NCBI GenBank assembly: GCA_023459215.1
Contig: JAEWVF010000098.1
Span: forward strand, 1-11,073
DNA: 11,073 bases
Reading direction: 5' to 3'
Source of the DNA: Chloroflexota bacterium
GTDB taxonomy: Bacteria; Chloroflexota; Anaerolineae; Anaerolineales; Villigracilaceae
In this document: positions 1-5,951 of the stretch, in pieces
Numbering within the stretch: position 1 is the first letter of the stretch
Layout: the number at the start of each line of letters is the position of its first letter
Program-made: the position numbers and the translations under genes
The notes under the pieces: generated by a model
What the model was told of the DNA's origin: nothing
The model's input: the letters and a program-made list of their open reading frames with translations, nothing else
Databases searched by the model: none

Positions 1-87
1 GGCCGGCACGAGGAACTGCTGGCCCTGGGTGGTCTGTACGCCCAGCTTTACGAAACCCAATTCGCCCAAAGCCCTGGCAAAGCTTAA
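1..87 (+). CDS. ABC transporter ATP-binding/permease protein, C-terminal end only
   Basis: Frame 1 is open from the first base to a TAA at 85-87 and gives 28 residues beginning GRHEELLALGGLYAQLYETQ. The pattern G-x-H-E-E-L-L, then G-x-Y-x-x-L-Y, is the usual end of the nucleotide-binding domain of MsbA/LmrA-type exporters, just after the H-loop region. The 5' part lies outside the window, so substrate and membrane domains cannot be judged. The gene converges on the minus-strand glycosyltransferase; the two stop codons overlap in one TTAA. The family call rests on a short but characteristic segment. Confidence 0.8.
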   Translation, partial: GRHEELLALGGLYAQLYETQFAQSPGKA

Positions 88-1142
88 GCGCCAGCGGCCA
101 TTTTTTGCAAAAAAGCGCGAATGTTGGCGCAGGTCTGCTCCCAGGCCGGCTGCTGGCGGTAGCGCGCCAGGGCATTCAGCGAAAGCCCGGCCAGGATTCC
201 TCGATTGGAAGCCAGGGTTAACAGTTTGGCGGCCAGGGCGCGGCTGTCTTCGGGGTCAACCAGGTAGCCGGTGCGGCCATCTTCGATGATTTCCGGCGCG
301 GCCCCGGCGGTTGTGCCGATGGCTGGCAGGCCGAACCCCATCCCTTCGAGATAGACAATCCCGAAACCTTCATAGCTCGATGGAACCGCGAGCAGGTGCG
401 CGAACTTGAGCTTTTCGACCAGCGAGGCTTCATCCAGCGCCCCGTGGAAGTGAACCGTCCCCGCCGGACAGCGTTCAGCGGCATAAAGCCGGGCCATCTC
501 GGCATAGGCCGGATCGGCGTTGAGCGAGCCGACCACATCCAGGCGGATAAAACCAGCCTGCAAGGTTCGCAGGGCTTCGAGCAGGATGTGCAGTCCCTTG
601 CGCTCGATGACGTTGCCAAGGAACAAAATCCGCAGCGGGCCGGCAGCTTGAGCGCGGGCCTCGATTTCGGCTTCGGTGACACCGACACCCAACCGGTCGG
701 TCGGCGGGAAGGCCATTACAAATGGTTTTTCATCAGCAACCAGGTGTTCCACCACCCCGCGCGTTGTCTGCGAATTGAAGATAAATCCATCCACCCCCTG
801 CAAATAACGCTTTTCAACGATCCGATAAAACCAGTTTTGCCAGGCGGGGCGCTGCTCCGAACAGCGCAGGTGATGAACGAGGCTGACGACCGGGTACGGC
901 TTGCTGCGGTTGGCAAAAACCAGCGATGGATGGTTCAACTCGTCCTGGATGAGCACGTCCAGCCCCGGCGGCAGGCGGAAACTGAAATTATCCGTCAGGT
1001 GGGCGGCGTAATTGCGCCAGGGCAGGCTGATGATTTCAACTGTATCGCCCTGGGCGCGCAAATACTCCACCAGCTTGCGGTCATAGAGATAACCGCCGCT
1101 GAGGGTGTCGAGTAAACCGTAGATTAATAAGCCAAGTTTCAT
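84..1142 (-). CDS. Glycosyltransferase family 4 (GT-B fold)
   Basis: This is a 352-residue cytoplasmic glycosyltransferase expected to move a sugar from a nucleotide-sugar donor to an unknown acceptor. The N-terminal half starts MKLGLLIYGL with a Gly-rich loop (SGGYLYD, 15-21). The C-terminal half carries GNVIERKG (176-183) and the GT4 donor-site E-x7-E pair (E258, E266) in SSYEGFGIVYLEGM, followed by GLPAIGTTAGAAPEII. Length is normal for GT4. A longer reading begins at TTG 1205 and adds 21 residues encoded by a hairpin repeat; I reject it because the family-like sequence begins at the ATG at 1142. No good Shine-Dalgarno precedes this ATG. It is the last gene of the minus-strand cluster, after the QueD-like gene. 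Acceptor could be a pterin, lipid or other small molecule; the sequence does not say. Confidence 0.88.
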   Translation of the reverse strand: MKLGLLIYGLLDTLSGGYLYDRKLVEYLRAQGDTVEIISLPWRNYAAHLTDNFSFRLPPGLDVLIQDELNHPSLVFANRSKPYPVVSLVHHLRCSEQRPAWQNWFYRIVEKRYLQGVDGFIFNSQTTRGVVEHLVADEKPFVMAFPPTDRLGVGVTEAEIEARAQAAGPLRILFLGNVIERKGLHILLEALRTLQAGFIRLDVVGSLNADPAYAEMARLYAAERCPAGTVHFHGALDEASLVEKLKFAHLLAVPSSYEGFGIVYLEGMGFGLPAIGTTAGAAPEIIEDGRTGYLVDPEDSRALAAKLLTLASNRGILAGLSLNALARYRQQPAWEQTCANIRAFLQKMAAGA

Positions 1143-1159
1143 CTGATTTTTGTTGTCCG

Positions 1160-1206
1160 GTTGTCCAGTTATCCGGTTGTCTTGTTTAACCGGATAACTG
1201 GACAAC
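1160..1206 (-). repeat. Perfect 19-bp hairpin between queD-like and glycosyltransferase genes
   Basis: Bases 1160-1178 (GTTGTCCAGTTATCCGGTT) are the exact reverse complement of 1188-1206, with a 9-base loop. Just outside, 1151-1163 repeats parts of the same word (GTTGTCC, CCGGTTGTC). It lies 3 bases after the QueD-like stop and 17 bases before the glycosyltransferase ATG. There is no T run after it in the direction of transcription, so it looks like an intercistronic RNA hairpin or a dispersed repeat unit and not a terminator. Confidence 0.85.
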
Positions 1207-1209
1207 GGC

Positions 1210-1587
1210 TTAACGGTCTACCTGGTACGAAACCCAGGCAATCTCATTCTCCCACAGCCGCACGGTCAAGCCGCTAATGTTCGGCGCGTGGATTTTGGCA
1301 TTCAATTGTTCCGCCACGATACGCGCAAAATGCTCAATCGATGGGTTCAGCCCGGCAAATTCAGGCAGATCGTTGAGCATCTGCTCTTTGTAATGGGCGA
1401 CTGTCTCATCGAGGTGTTTTTCGACATCGACAATATCCACCAGATAGCCGTGTTGGTCGAGGCTTGCGCCACTCAGTTGCAGTTCGAGCACATAATGGTG
1501 CGAATTGGGGAAGTTCTCCGGCCCCCAGTCGCCGCCAATCAGGTAGTGGCGGGCAATGAAATCACGTTGTACGGCAAGGGTATACAT
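1210..1587 (-). CDS. QueD/6-pyruvoyl-tetrahydropterin synthase-like protein
   Basis: A 125-residue protein of the PTPS/QueD family (T-fold), whose members act on dihydroneopterin triphosphate to form 6-carboxy- or 6-pyruvoyl-tetrahydropterin. Family marks: FIARHYL (10-16, with H14 as likely zinc ligand), NSHHYVLELQL (28-38) at the place of the canonical HGH-Y motif, HGYLVDIVDVEKHLDE (46-61), LNDLPEFAGLNPSIEHFA (71-88) and WENEIAWVSY near the C-terminus. The catalytic Cys usually found shortly before HGH is absent, and the first His of HGH appears to be N28, so the reaction may differ from QueD. Start: ATG at 1587 has GGAG five bases upstream; the longer TTG start at 1611 has no such support. 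It sits between the ComB-like and glycosyltransferase genes. Queuosine, folate-like and biopterin-like roles are all possible. Confidence 0.82.
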   Translation of the reverse strand: MYTLAVQRDFIARHYLIGGDWGPENFPNSHHYVLELQLSGASLDQHGYLVDIVDVEKHLDETVAHYKEQMLNDLPEFAGLNPSIEHFARIVAEQLNAKIHAPNISGLTVRLWENEIAWVSYQVDR

Positions 1588-1592
1588 AGGTG

Positions 1593-1596
1593 CTCC
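1593..1596 (-). promoter_or_regulatory. Ribosome binding site deciding the QueD-like start
   Basis: On the minus strand GGAG is followed by CACCT-like spacing of about five to six bases and then ATG at 1587. This supports the 125-residue protein over the TTG-initiated 133-residue reading. Confidence 0.65.
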
Positions 1597-1610
1597 GGTA
1601 TCAGGTGTCA

Positions 1611-1634
1611 AGTGTCAGGGTTGGAGTGTCAGGG
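1611..1634. repeat. Short direct repeat AGTGTCAGGG x2
   Basis: AGTGTCAGGG occurs at 1611-1620 and again at 1625-1634, preceded by a related TCAGGTGTCA at 1601-1610. The tract spans the stop codon of the ComB-like gene and its gap to the QueD-like gene, so the last residues of ComB (LTLQP) are encoded by repeat. The same core word (GTGTCAGG, or CCTGACAC on the other strand) reappears at 7824-7831 and several times at 8150-8204 in the E2 gene. Confidence 0.6.
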
Positions 1635-2316
1635 CGCGCATGACGAGTTGACCGTTCTCACGAACGACCGGCATGGCAAAGTCAAACCGGTCGAGGGCGG
1701 TGCTGTAGTCGACATCTTCGGGCGGGAATTGGGGCAAATCAGCGCCCAGGAACAGGGCCGCCTCGCGGCTGGCGCGGACACGCTCCAGGTACGGGGCCGG
1801 ATTGGGGCTTTCATCCAGCAACAGGCGGTGCAGGTACTCGGCGCAGGCCAGGTCTTCATCGCCGCGGCCATTATTATTCAGCCCGGTCGAAACAAATGTA
1901 ATCTCTTGTACCGCGATTTTCTTCAGGTAAGCCGCCGTCGCCCCGGCTACAACAAAACTGGCTGCCAGCAGGGTTTCAGCCTGCACGCTGCGAATCAGGC
2001 CATGCGTCCCGGCGCTGGTGCGCTGGACGAGAATCCGTCCGCGCAGATCGTCGGCTTCAAGCATTTGTTTGGGCGAATTGCCCATATCGAAGCCCGGAAA
2101 CGGAATCCCGTTCATCTCGCCGACCGCCAACGCGTTGGGAATCTTCTCTCGCAGGGCCAGCGCTTCGGGTGGCTCGCCAACCGGATAAATCTGCGTCACG
2201 CCCTGGCCAAAGGCATAGGCGGCGGTCGAGAAGGCCCGCAAAACATCAATCACCACCACCGCGCCGCGGGCCGTATGGCAATCTTCAAGCGTTGCGTATC
2301 GAACCGTCAATGGCAT
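1615..2316 (-). CDS. comB: ComB-like 2-phosphosulfolactate phosphatase family protein
   Basis: A 233-residue protein matching the 2-phosphosulfolactate phosphatase family, Mg-dependent hydrolases that in methanogens release sulfolactate during coenzyme M synthesis. Family marks are AVVVIDVLRAFSTA (19-32), the EMNGIPFPGFDMGNSP block (67-82), the QRTSAGTHGL loop (98-107) and the GDEDLACAEYL segment in the second half. Length is typical. The ATG at 2316 is preceded by AGG about seven bases away and lies inside the end of the antiporter gene (10-base overlap), so translation is probably coupled. No other coenzyme M gene is seen, and homologues are widespread in bacteria that do not make this cofactor, so the true substrate is unknown. 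The fold and family call is firm; the reaction is not. Confidence 0.85.
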   Translation of the reverse strand: MPLTVRYATLEDCHTARGAVVVIDVLRAFSTAAYAFGQGVTQIYPVGEPPEALALREKIPNALAVGEMNGIPFPGFDMGNSPKQMLEADDLRGRILVQRTSAGTHGLIRSVQAETLLAASFVVAGATAAYLKKIAVQEITFVSTGLNNNGRGDEDLACAEYLHRLLLDESPNPAPYLERVRASREAALFLGADLPQFPPEDVDYSTALDRFDFAMPVVRENGQLVMRALTLQP

Positions 2317-3764
2317 ATATTTACCTGGGTTGAAACTTTATCGAAACTCTCTTTGTCTGAGAGCACAATCAGGGTATCCCCGGCCAGCAATGGCGTACCG
2401 CCATTCGGGACGATGAATTCCTTATCGCGCGCAACCAAAATCACCAGCAGCTTCTCAGGCAGGCCCAACTCTACAATCGTTTTACCCGCGCAGGTTGAAT
2501 TTTCCGGGATATGAATTTCCTGCAACTCATCGGTAAAACCGCGCATCGGATTGAGTTCAATCGGGTAGACTGGCCGTTTCGGCACGAACTCATCCACGCC
2601 CAGCCAGCGCGCCACTTGCGGGATGGAGGCTCCCTGCACCAGCGCCGAAGTCAGCACGACAAAGAAAACGATATTGAAAATTTGTTCGGCATGAGATACG
2701 CCGGCAATCAGCGGAAAGGTTGCCAGGATAATCGGCACAGCGCCGCGCAGCCCGACCCACGAGATAAAAGTCTTCTCGCGTAGATTAAATTTCATAAACG
2801 CCAGGCTGATAAAGACCCCCAGCGGGCGGGCCAGGAAAACCAGCACAGCCGCCAACAAGAAGCCCGGCCCGATCACCTGCATCACTTGCGAGGGGAAGAC
2901 CAGCAAACCAAGCGTAATGAACATGCCAATCTGCATCAGCCAGGCCAGGCCGTCGTGAAAGCGGATCAGGCTGCGGCGGTGGATGAAATCGAGGTGGCGG
3001 GCGGTAATCCCGGCAATGTAAACCGCCAGGAAGCCATTTCCGCCCAAGAGCGAGGTCGCCCCGTAGGTCACGAAAACCGCTGAAAGCGTCAGCACCGGGT
3101 ACAAACCATCAAACCCGAGATGGATATGATTGGCCAGCCACGAGAGCAGCCAGCCAAAGGCCAGTCCGAGCAGCGTTCCGAGCAGCACCTGCACCACCAG
3201 CGAAATAGCCAGCGTCTCGGGCGCAAAATCCGGCATGGTCAGCCAGGTGGTCAACCCAATGGTCAGGAAAACAGCCGTCGGGTCGTTCGAGCCGGATTCG
3301 AGTTCCAGCAGCGGGCGCAGGTTGCCCTTCAATCCCAAACTTTTTGAGCGCAAAATCGAAAAAACCGCTGCCGCATCGGTCGAGGAAACAATCGCGCCAA
3401 GCAAAAGCCCCTCCAACAGCGAAAAACCGAGCAGGTACGAGGCCGCCAGCCCCATCCCCAACGCCGTCAGAAAAACGCCCAGCGAAGCAAGCACCACCCC
3501 AGGCGCCAGCACCGGGCGAATGTCGCGCCAGTTCGTATCCAGCCCGCCCGCAAACAAAATCAGGTTGAGCGCCACAATTCCAACCCACTGGGTCAGGGCC
3601 GGGTCGTTAAATTCGATGCCGCCCAGACCCTCCGAACCCGCCAACATACCCAACGCCAGGAAAAGCACCAGCGCAGGCACACCAAAACGATCTGAAACCT
3701 TGCTTGCCAGCACACTTGCCAACAAAAACCCAGCCACACCGACCAGAACCCATTCAATTTGCAT
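2307..3764 (-). CDS. Cation/proton antiporter (CPA family, NhaP2/CvrA-like) with TrkA-C domain
   Basis: A 485-residue inner-membrane protein with about twelve hydrophobic segments in residues 1-385 and a soluble tail. Members exchange K+ or Na+ for protons. Key features are SSTDAAAVFSIL (127-138, D130) and ESGSNDPTAVFL (156-167, N160-D161), the paired transport motif, plus ISWVGLRGAVPIILA (334-348). Residues about 405-478 resemble the TrkA-C (RCK_C) ligand-binding domain, with LVARDKEFIVPNGGTPLLAG and DTLIVLSD. The RCK domain and overall shape favour a K+/H+ antiporter of the NhaP2/CvrA type, but the CvrA C-terminal extension is missing. A GTG lies directly before the ATG; GGAGGT with a six-base spacer favours the ATG at 3764. 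The gene follows the MDR dehydrogenase after a hairpin and overlaps the ComB-like gene by 10 bases. Ion specificity is inferred from the family only. Confidence 0.9.
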   Translation of the reverse strand: MQIEWVLVGVAGFLLASVLASKVSDRFGVPALVLFLALGMLAGSEGLGGIEFNDPALTQWVGIVALNLILFAGGLDTNWRDIRPVLAPGVVLASLGVFLTALGMGLAASYLLGFSLLEGLLLGAIVSSTDAAAVFSILRSKSLGLKGNLRPLLELESGSNDPTAVFLTIGLTTWLTMPDFAPETLAISLVVQVLLGTLLGLAFGWLLSWLANHIHLGFDGLYPVLTLSAVFVTYGATSLLGGNGFLAVYIAGITARHLDFIHRRSLIRFHDGLAWLMQIGMFITLGLLVFPSQVMQVIGPGFLLAAVLVFLARPLGVFISLAFMKFNLREKTFISWVGLRGAVPIILATFPLIAGVSHAEQIFNIVFFVVLTSALVQGASIPQVARWLGVDEFVPKRPVYPIELNPMRGFTDELQEIHIPENSTCAGKTIVELGLPEKLLVILVARDKEFIVPNGGTPLLAGDTLIVLSDKESFDKVSTQVNICH

Positions 3765-3770
3765 CACAAT

Positions 3771-3776
3771 ACCTCC
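3771..3776 (-). promoter_or_regulatory. Strong ribosome binding site of the antiporter gene
   Basis: GGAGGT on the minus strand lies six bases before ATG 3764 and only three before GTG 3767. The spacing selects the ATG. Confidence 0.75.
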
Positions 3777-3792
3777 GGGTAAACTATTTGCG

Positions 3793-3817
3793 CGACCTGC
3801 CTCTTCAAAACAGGTCG
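3793..3817 (-). repeat. Intercistronic hairpin (7-bp stem)
   Basis: CGACCTG (3793-3799) pairs perfectly with CAGGTCG (3811-3817) around an 11-base loop. It begins about 8 bases after the MDR dehydrogenase stop and ends 28 bases before the antiporter ATG. No T tract follows on the minus strand, so termination is unlikely; mRNA processing or stability is possible. Confidence 0.55.
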
Positions 3818-3824
3818 AAAACGG

Positions 3825-4835
3825 TCAAGAATACTCAAACAATACCTGAATCGCCTCCTGCGGACTTTGGTCGAGCAGTTGGTAGATTTCATGCGCTTGC
3901 TGGATGTCCACCCGCTGCGTGACCCACTTTTCGGGCCGGATGCGGGCGAGGGCCTGCCATGCCACCCCAAAACGGCGGAGCTTGTCCCACCGCCCGCTGA
4001 GTTCGGGACGAATGGCGCTGACCTGGCTGGAAAGAATCTGGATGCGGCTGCGGTGGAAGTCGCCGCCCAAATCGAGCGCGGCGCGCTTTTCACCGTACCA
4101 CGACCCGACGATGACCCGCCCGCTGAAACGGGTCAGGGCGATGGCCTCGTCCAGGGCCGCCGGCGACCCGGAGATTTCGAGCGCGAAATCGGCTTTTTCG
4201 CCGCCCAGGGCCACACCCGCCTGCAAGCGGAAATCGGCATCCGAGGGGTCGAGCACTGCGCTCGCGCCCGCCTTGAGCGATTCTTCGCGGCGGCGCGGAA
4301 ATTTATCGGCAGTCACCAGCGCCGCAAGCGGAAATTCGGCCAAAAGCGAGGCCGCTAACAGACCGACGATGCCCTGGCCGAACACCAATCCGCGCTCGCC
4401 GAGGATGGGAGCAATATCCTGCACCAGGCTGACGGCGGTTTCCATGTTGGGCAGGAAGGCGGCGGTTTCCGAGGAAAGAAAGTCAGGAACGGGAAACAAG
4501 GAATCAGGGCGGGCAACGAAACGGGATGTGTGCGGCTGGAAGGCAAAGACGAGTTTGTTCTCCAGTTCACGGTTGACCTGTTTCCCTATTTCCGCAACAC
4601 GCCCGACACAGGCATAACCATACGCCAGCGGATATTTCAACCCGGCGCTGATGCCATCTGCGGAAGCGCTCATCTCTTTCGGGAACTGGCCGCGATAAAT
4701 GAGCATTTCTGTTCCCGGGCTGACCGCTGAAACGAGGCTTTGCACCAGCACCTCGTCCGCGCCAAGGGGCGGCAGGTCGCGCTCGACGATTTCGAGCCGG
4801 TAGGGGGCGGTGAAGGTCAGGGTTTGGCTTTTCAT
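3825..4835 (-). CDS. Zinc-less MDR-family dehydrogenase/reductase (BchC/alcohol dehydrogenase-like)
   Basis: A 336-residue NAD(P)-dependent oxidoreductase of the medium-chain dehydrogenase superfamily. The N-terminal GroES-like part has LVSAVSPGTEMLIYRGQFP (34-52) and LAYGYACVGRVAEIG (70-84); the Rossmann half has GLVFGQGIVGLLAASLLA (149-166) with G153-x-G155-xx-G158, and FSGRVIVGSWYG (237-248). The catalytic zinc Cys usual in alcohol dehydrogenases is replaced (SAVSPGTE), and the four-Cys structural zinc cluster is absent, so it is probably metal-free. Its sequence style resembles BchC-like and related dehydrogenases often found next to PTPS-type genes (recalled, unverified). ATG at 4835 has GGGA about seven bases upstream. 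It follows the membrane protein gene after a short hairpin. Substrate unknown; a keto group on a pterin side chain is one speculative option given the QueD-like neighbour. Confidence 0.85.
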   Translation of the reverse strand: MKSQTLTFTAPYRLEIVERDLPPLGADEVLVQSLVSAVSPGTEMLIYRGQFPKEMSASADGISAGLKYPLAYGYACVGRVAEIGKQVNRELENKLVFAFQPHTSRFVARPDSLFPVPDFLSSETAAFLPNMETAVSLVQDIAPILGERGLVFGQGIVGLLAASLLAEFPLAALVTADKFPRRREESLKAGASAVLDPSDADFRLQAGVALGGEKADFALEISGSPAALDEAIALTRFSGRVIVGSWYGEKRAALDLGGDFHRSRIQILSSQVSAIRPELSGRWDKLRRFGVAWQALARIRPEKWVTQRVDIQQAHEIYQLLDQSPQEAIQVLFEYS

Positions 4836-4846
4836 ATTTCCCGTGG

Positions 4847-4865
4847 CGCGATTTGCTAAATCGCG
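4847..4865 (-). repeat. Perfect 8-bp hairpin right after a stop codon
   Basis: CGCGATTT (4847-4854) and AAATCGCG (4858-4865) pair fully around a three-base loop. On the minus strand the hairpin begins directly after the TAA of the membrane protein gene (4866-4868) and ends 11 bases before the dehydrogenase ATG. No T run follows, so it is not a normal terminator; it could be an mRNA 3'-end stabiliser or partial attenuator. Confidence 0.65.
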
Positions 4866-5870
4866 TTACTTTTTAATGGCCGCAATCAGCAGGCCCAGCC
4901 CACCGAGCAGAATATCCCGTCCGCGCATCAGCAGGGCCAGGCTGATTCCGAACGCAGCCGGCAGGCCAAAGGCAGTCGCGGCAAAAACCTGGCTGGCTTC
5001 GAGCGCGCCCAACCCGGCAGGCAGCGGCGCGAGGAAGGACAGGCGCACCACCGTCAGCGCGGCCAGGGTTTCGGTCAGGGTCAGGTCGGCGGAGAGGAAG
5101 GTCAGCATCCAGTAGTATTCGAGTAGCATCACGGCCCATGAGAGCAGCGAAACGCCCAGGGCGGCGAGCAAAGCGCCGATATGGCGGCGGCAGAACAGGG
5201 CGGCCAGGTGCTCGCTGATAATAACCAAACGCAGGAAGGTTTCAAGCCCGGCGAATTTTTTGCGCCCGGCAAGAAATTTGTGCAGGGGCTTGAGCAGCGC
5301 CGAAAGCGGATGCCGGCGTTGGTAGAGCAGGAGGATATGCACGAGCGGCCAGAGCAGCAGCAATGCAACCGGCGCGGCGACCCAGGCCGGGGGTGCGAAG
5401 CTGCCCAGCATCCCTGATCCGGCAACCGCAAACAGCCCAAGCGCCAGGAAAAGGAAGTTGGCCAGGAACTCCAACAGTTTATCCATGATCACCGCCGCCG
5501 TGGCGCGGACTGCGGTCAGGCCATAGGCGTTTTTCAGGTACAAAATCTGCAACGGTTCGCCGCCAACCTGCGGGCCGGGGGTGAAGTAGCTCATGCCAAA
5601 AACAGCCAGGCGGTAAACAACCAGCGGCAGGAAAGGCACGCGCCGCGCTTCGGCGCGGACAATCAGCCACCAGCGGGCAGTAATGAGCGCAAAAATAACG
5701 GCGTTCAGGGCCAACAACGCCCCAAGCTGCCAGGGACGCAGCAGTTTGAGCGAGTCCCAAATTTCAGCCAGGGGCGCGTTTTGCAGCGCCCAAACCAACA
5801 GGGCCGCAAGCAGGATCAGCCAGGGCAGGCGTCCGAGCCAGGAAAATTTCGGGGCGGGGGCGTCGGTCAT
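4866..5870 (-). CDS. Lysylphosphatidylglycerol synthase TM region/UPF0104 family membrane protein
   Basis: A 334-residue integral membrane protein with about eight hydrophobic segments. The UPF0104/AglD-like signature is visible at 91-114: FGMSYFTPGPQVGGEP followed by LQILYLKN. Later come MDKLLEF (129-135), PLPAGLGALEASQ (282-294) and a final RGRDILLGGLG (316-326). Members include the flippase half of MprF and archaeal AglD-like proteins, and are thought to act on lipid-linked or lipid substrates; the aminoacyl-transferase domain of MprF is absent here. I chose ATG 5870 over an upstream in-frame start at 5942 because the extra 24 residues are charged, lie in the promoter region and would overlap the divergent gene's leader. 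No Shine-Dalgarno is present, but a -10 box ends seven bases upstream, suggesting a leaderless mRNA. First gene of the minus-strand cluster. Confidence 0.85.
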   Translation of the reverse strand: MTDAPAPKFSWLGRLPWLILLAALLVWALQNAPLAEIWDSLKLLRPWQLGALLALNAVIFALITARWWLIVRAEARRVPFLPLVVYRLAVFGMSYFTPGPQVGGEPLQILYLKNAYGLTAVRATAAVIMDKLLEFLANFLFLALGLFAVAGSGMLGSFAPPAWVAAPVALLLLWPLVHILLLYQRRHPLSALLKPLHKFLAGRKKFAGLETFLRLVIISEHLAALFCRRHIGALLAALGVSLLSWAVMLLEYYWMLTFLSADLTLTETLAALTVVRLSFLAPLPAGLGALEASQVFAATAFGLPAAFGISLALLMRGRDILLGGLGLLIAAIKK

Positions 5871-5877
5871 GAAACGT

Positions 5878-5883
5878 ATTGTA
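5878..5883 (-). promoter_or_regulatory. -10 box for a leaderless transcript of the minus-strand cluster
   Basis: TACAAT on the minus strand is followed by seven bases and then the ATG at 5870, so transcription would begin at or within a base of the start codon. There is no clear -35 box 16-18 bases upstream, which limits confidence. Confidence 0.5.
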
Positions 5884-5887
5884 CGCG

Positions 5888-5904
5888 CAAAAGTATCATT
5901 TTTG
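5888..5904. promoter_or_regulatory. Operator-like AT-rich site in divergent promoter region
   Basis: CAAAAGTATCATTTTTG is an imperfect palindrome lying between the two divergent -10 boxes. It matches the site at 8889-8906 (CAAAAGTAATACTTTTTG) at 15 positions with two mismatches and one gap. A shared regulator is possible; chance similarity of AT-rich sequence cannot be excluded. Confidence 0.35.
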
Positions 5905-5916
5905 GGCGCTTTCCTG

Positions 5917-5946
5917 TATACTCGCAGTAAAAAATATCCCAAGGAG
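5917..5946 (+). promoter_or_regulatory. -10 box and ribosome binding site of the lactate permease gene
   Basis: TATACT (5917-5922) is a good -10 box; a start near 5929 would give a leader of about 23 bases containing AAGGAG (5941-5946), five bases before ATG 5952. No convincing -35 box is seen, so an activator may be needed. Confidence 0.55.
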
Positions 5947-5951
5947 CGCTC

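Noticed and set aside
1143..1205. TTG-initiated 21-residue N-terminal extension of the glycosyltransferase
   Set aside because: Encoded entirely by the hairpin repeat; family-like sequence begins at the ATG at 1142.
1588..1614. preQ1 riboswitch before the queD-like gene
   Set aside because: The gap is only 27 bases inside an operon and shows direct repeats, not the needed pseudoknot elements.
1288..2514. 408-residue + strand open frame across the queD-like and comB-like genes
   Set aside because: It is antisense to genes with clear family motifs, has no recognisable domain and reflects GC-rich codon structure.
3130..4617. Long + strand open frames opposite the antiporter and dehydrogenase genes
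   Set aside because: Low-complexity Ser/Arg/Pro-rich translations, no family features; antisense shadows.
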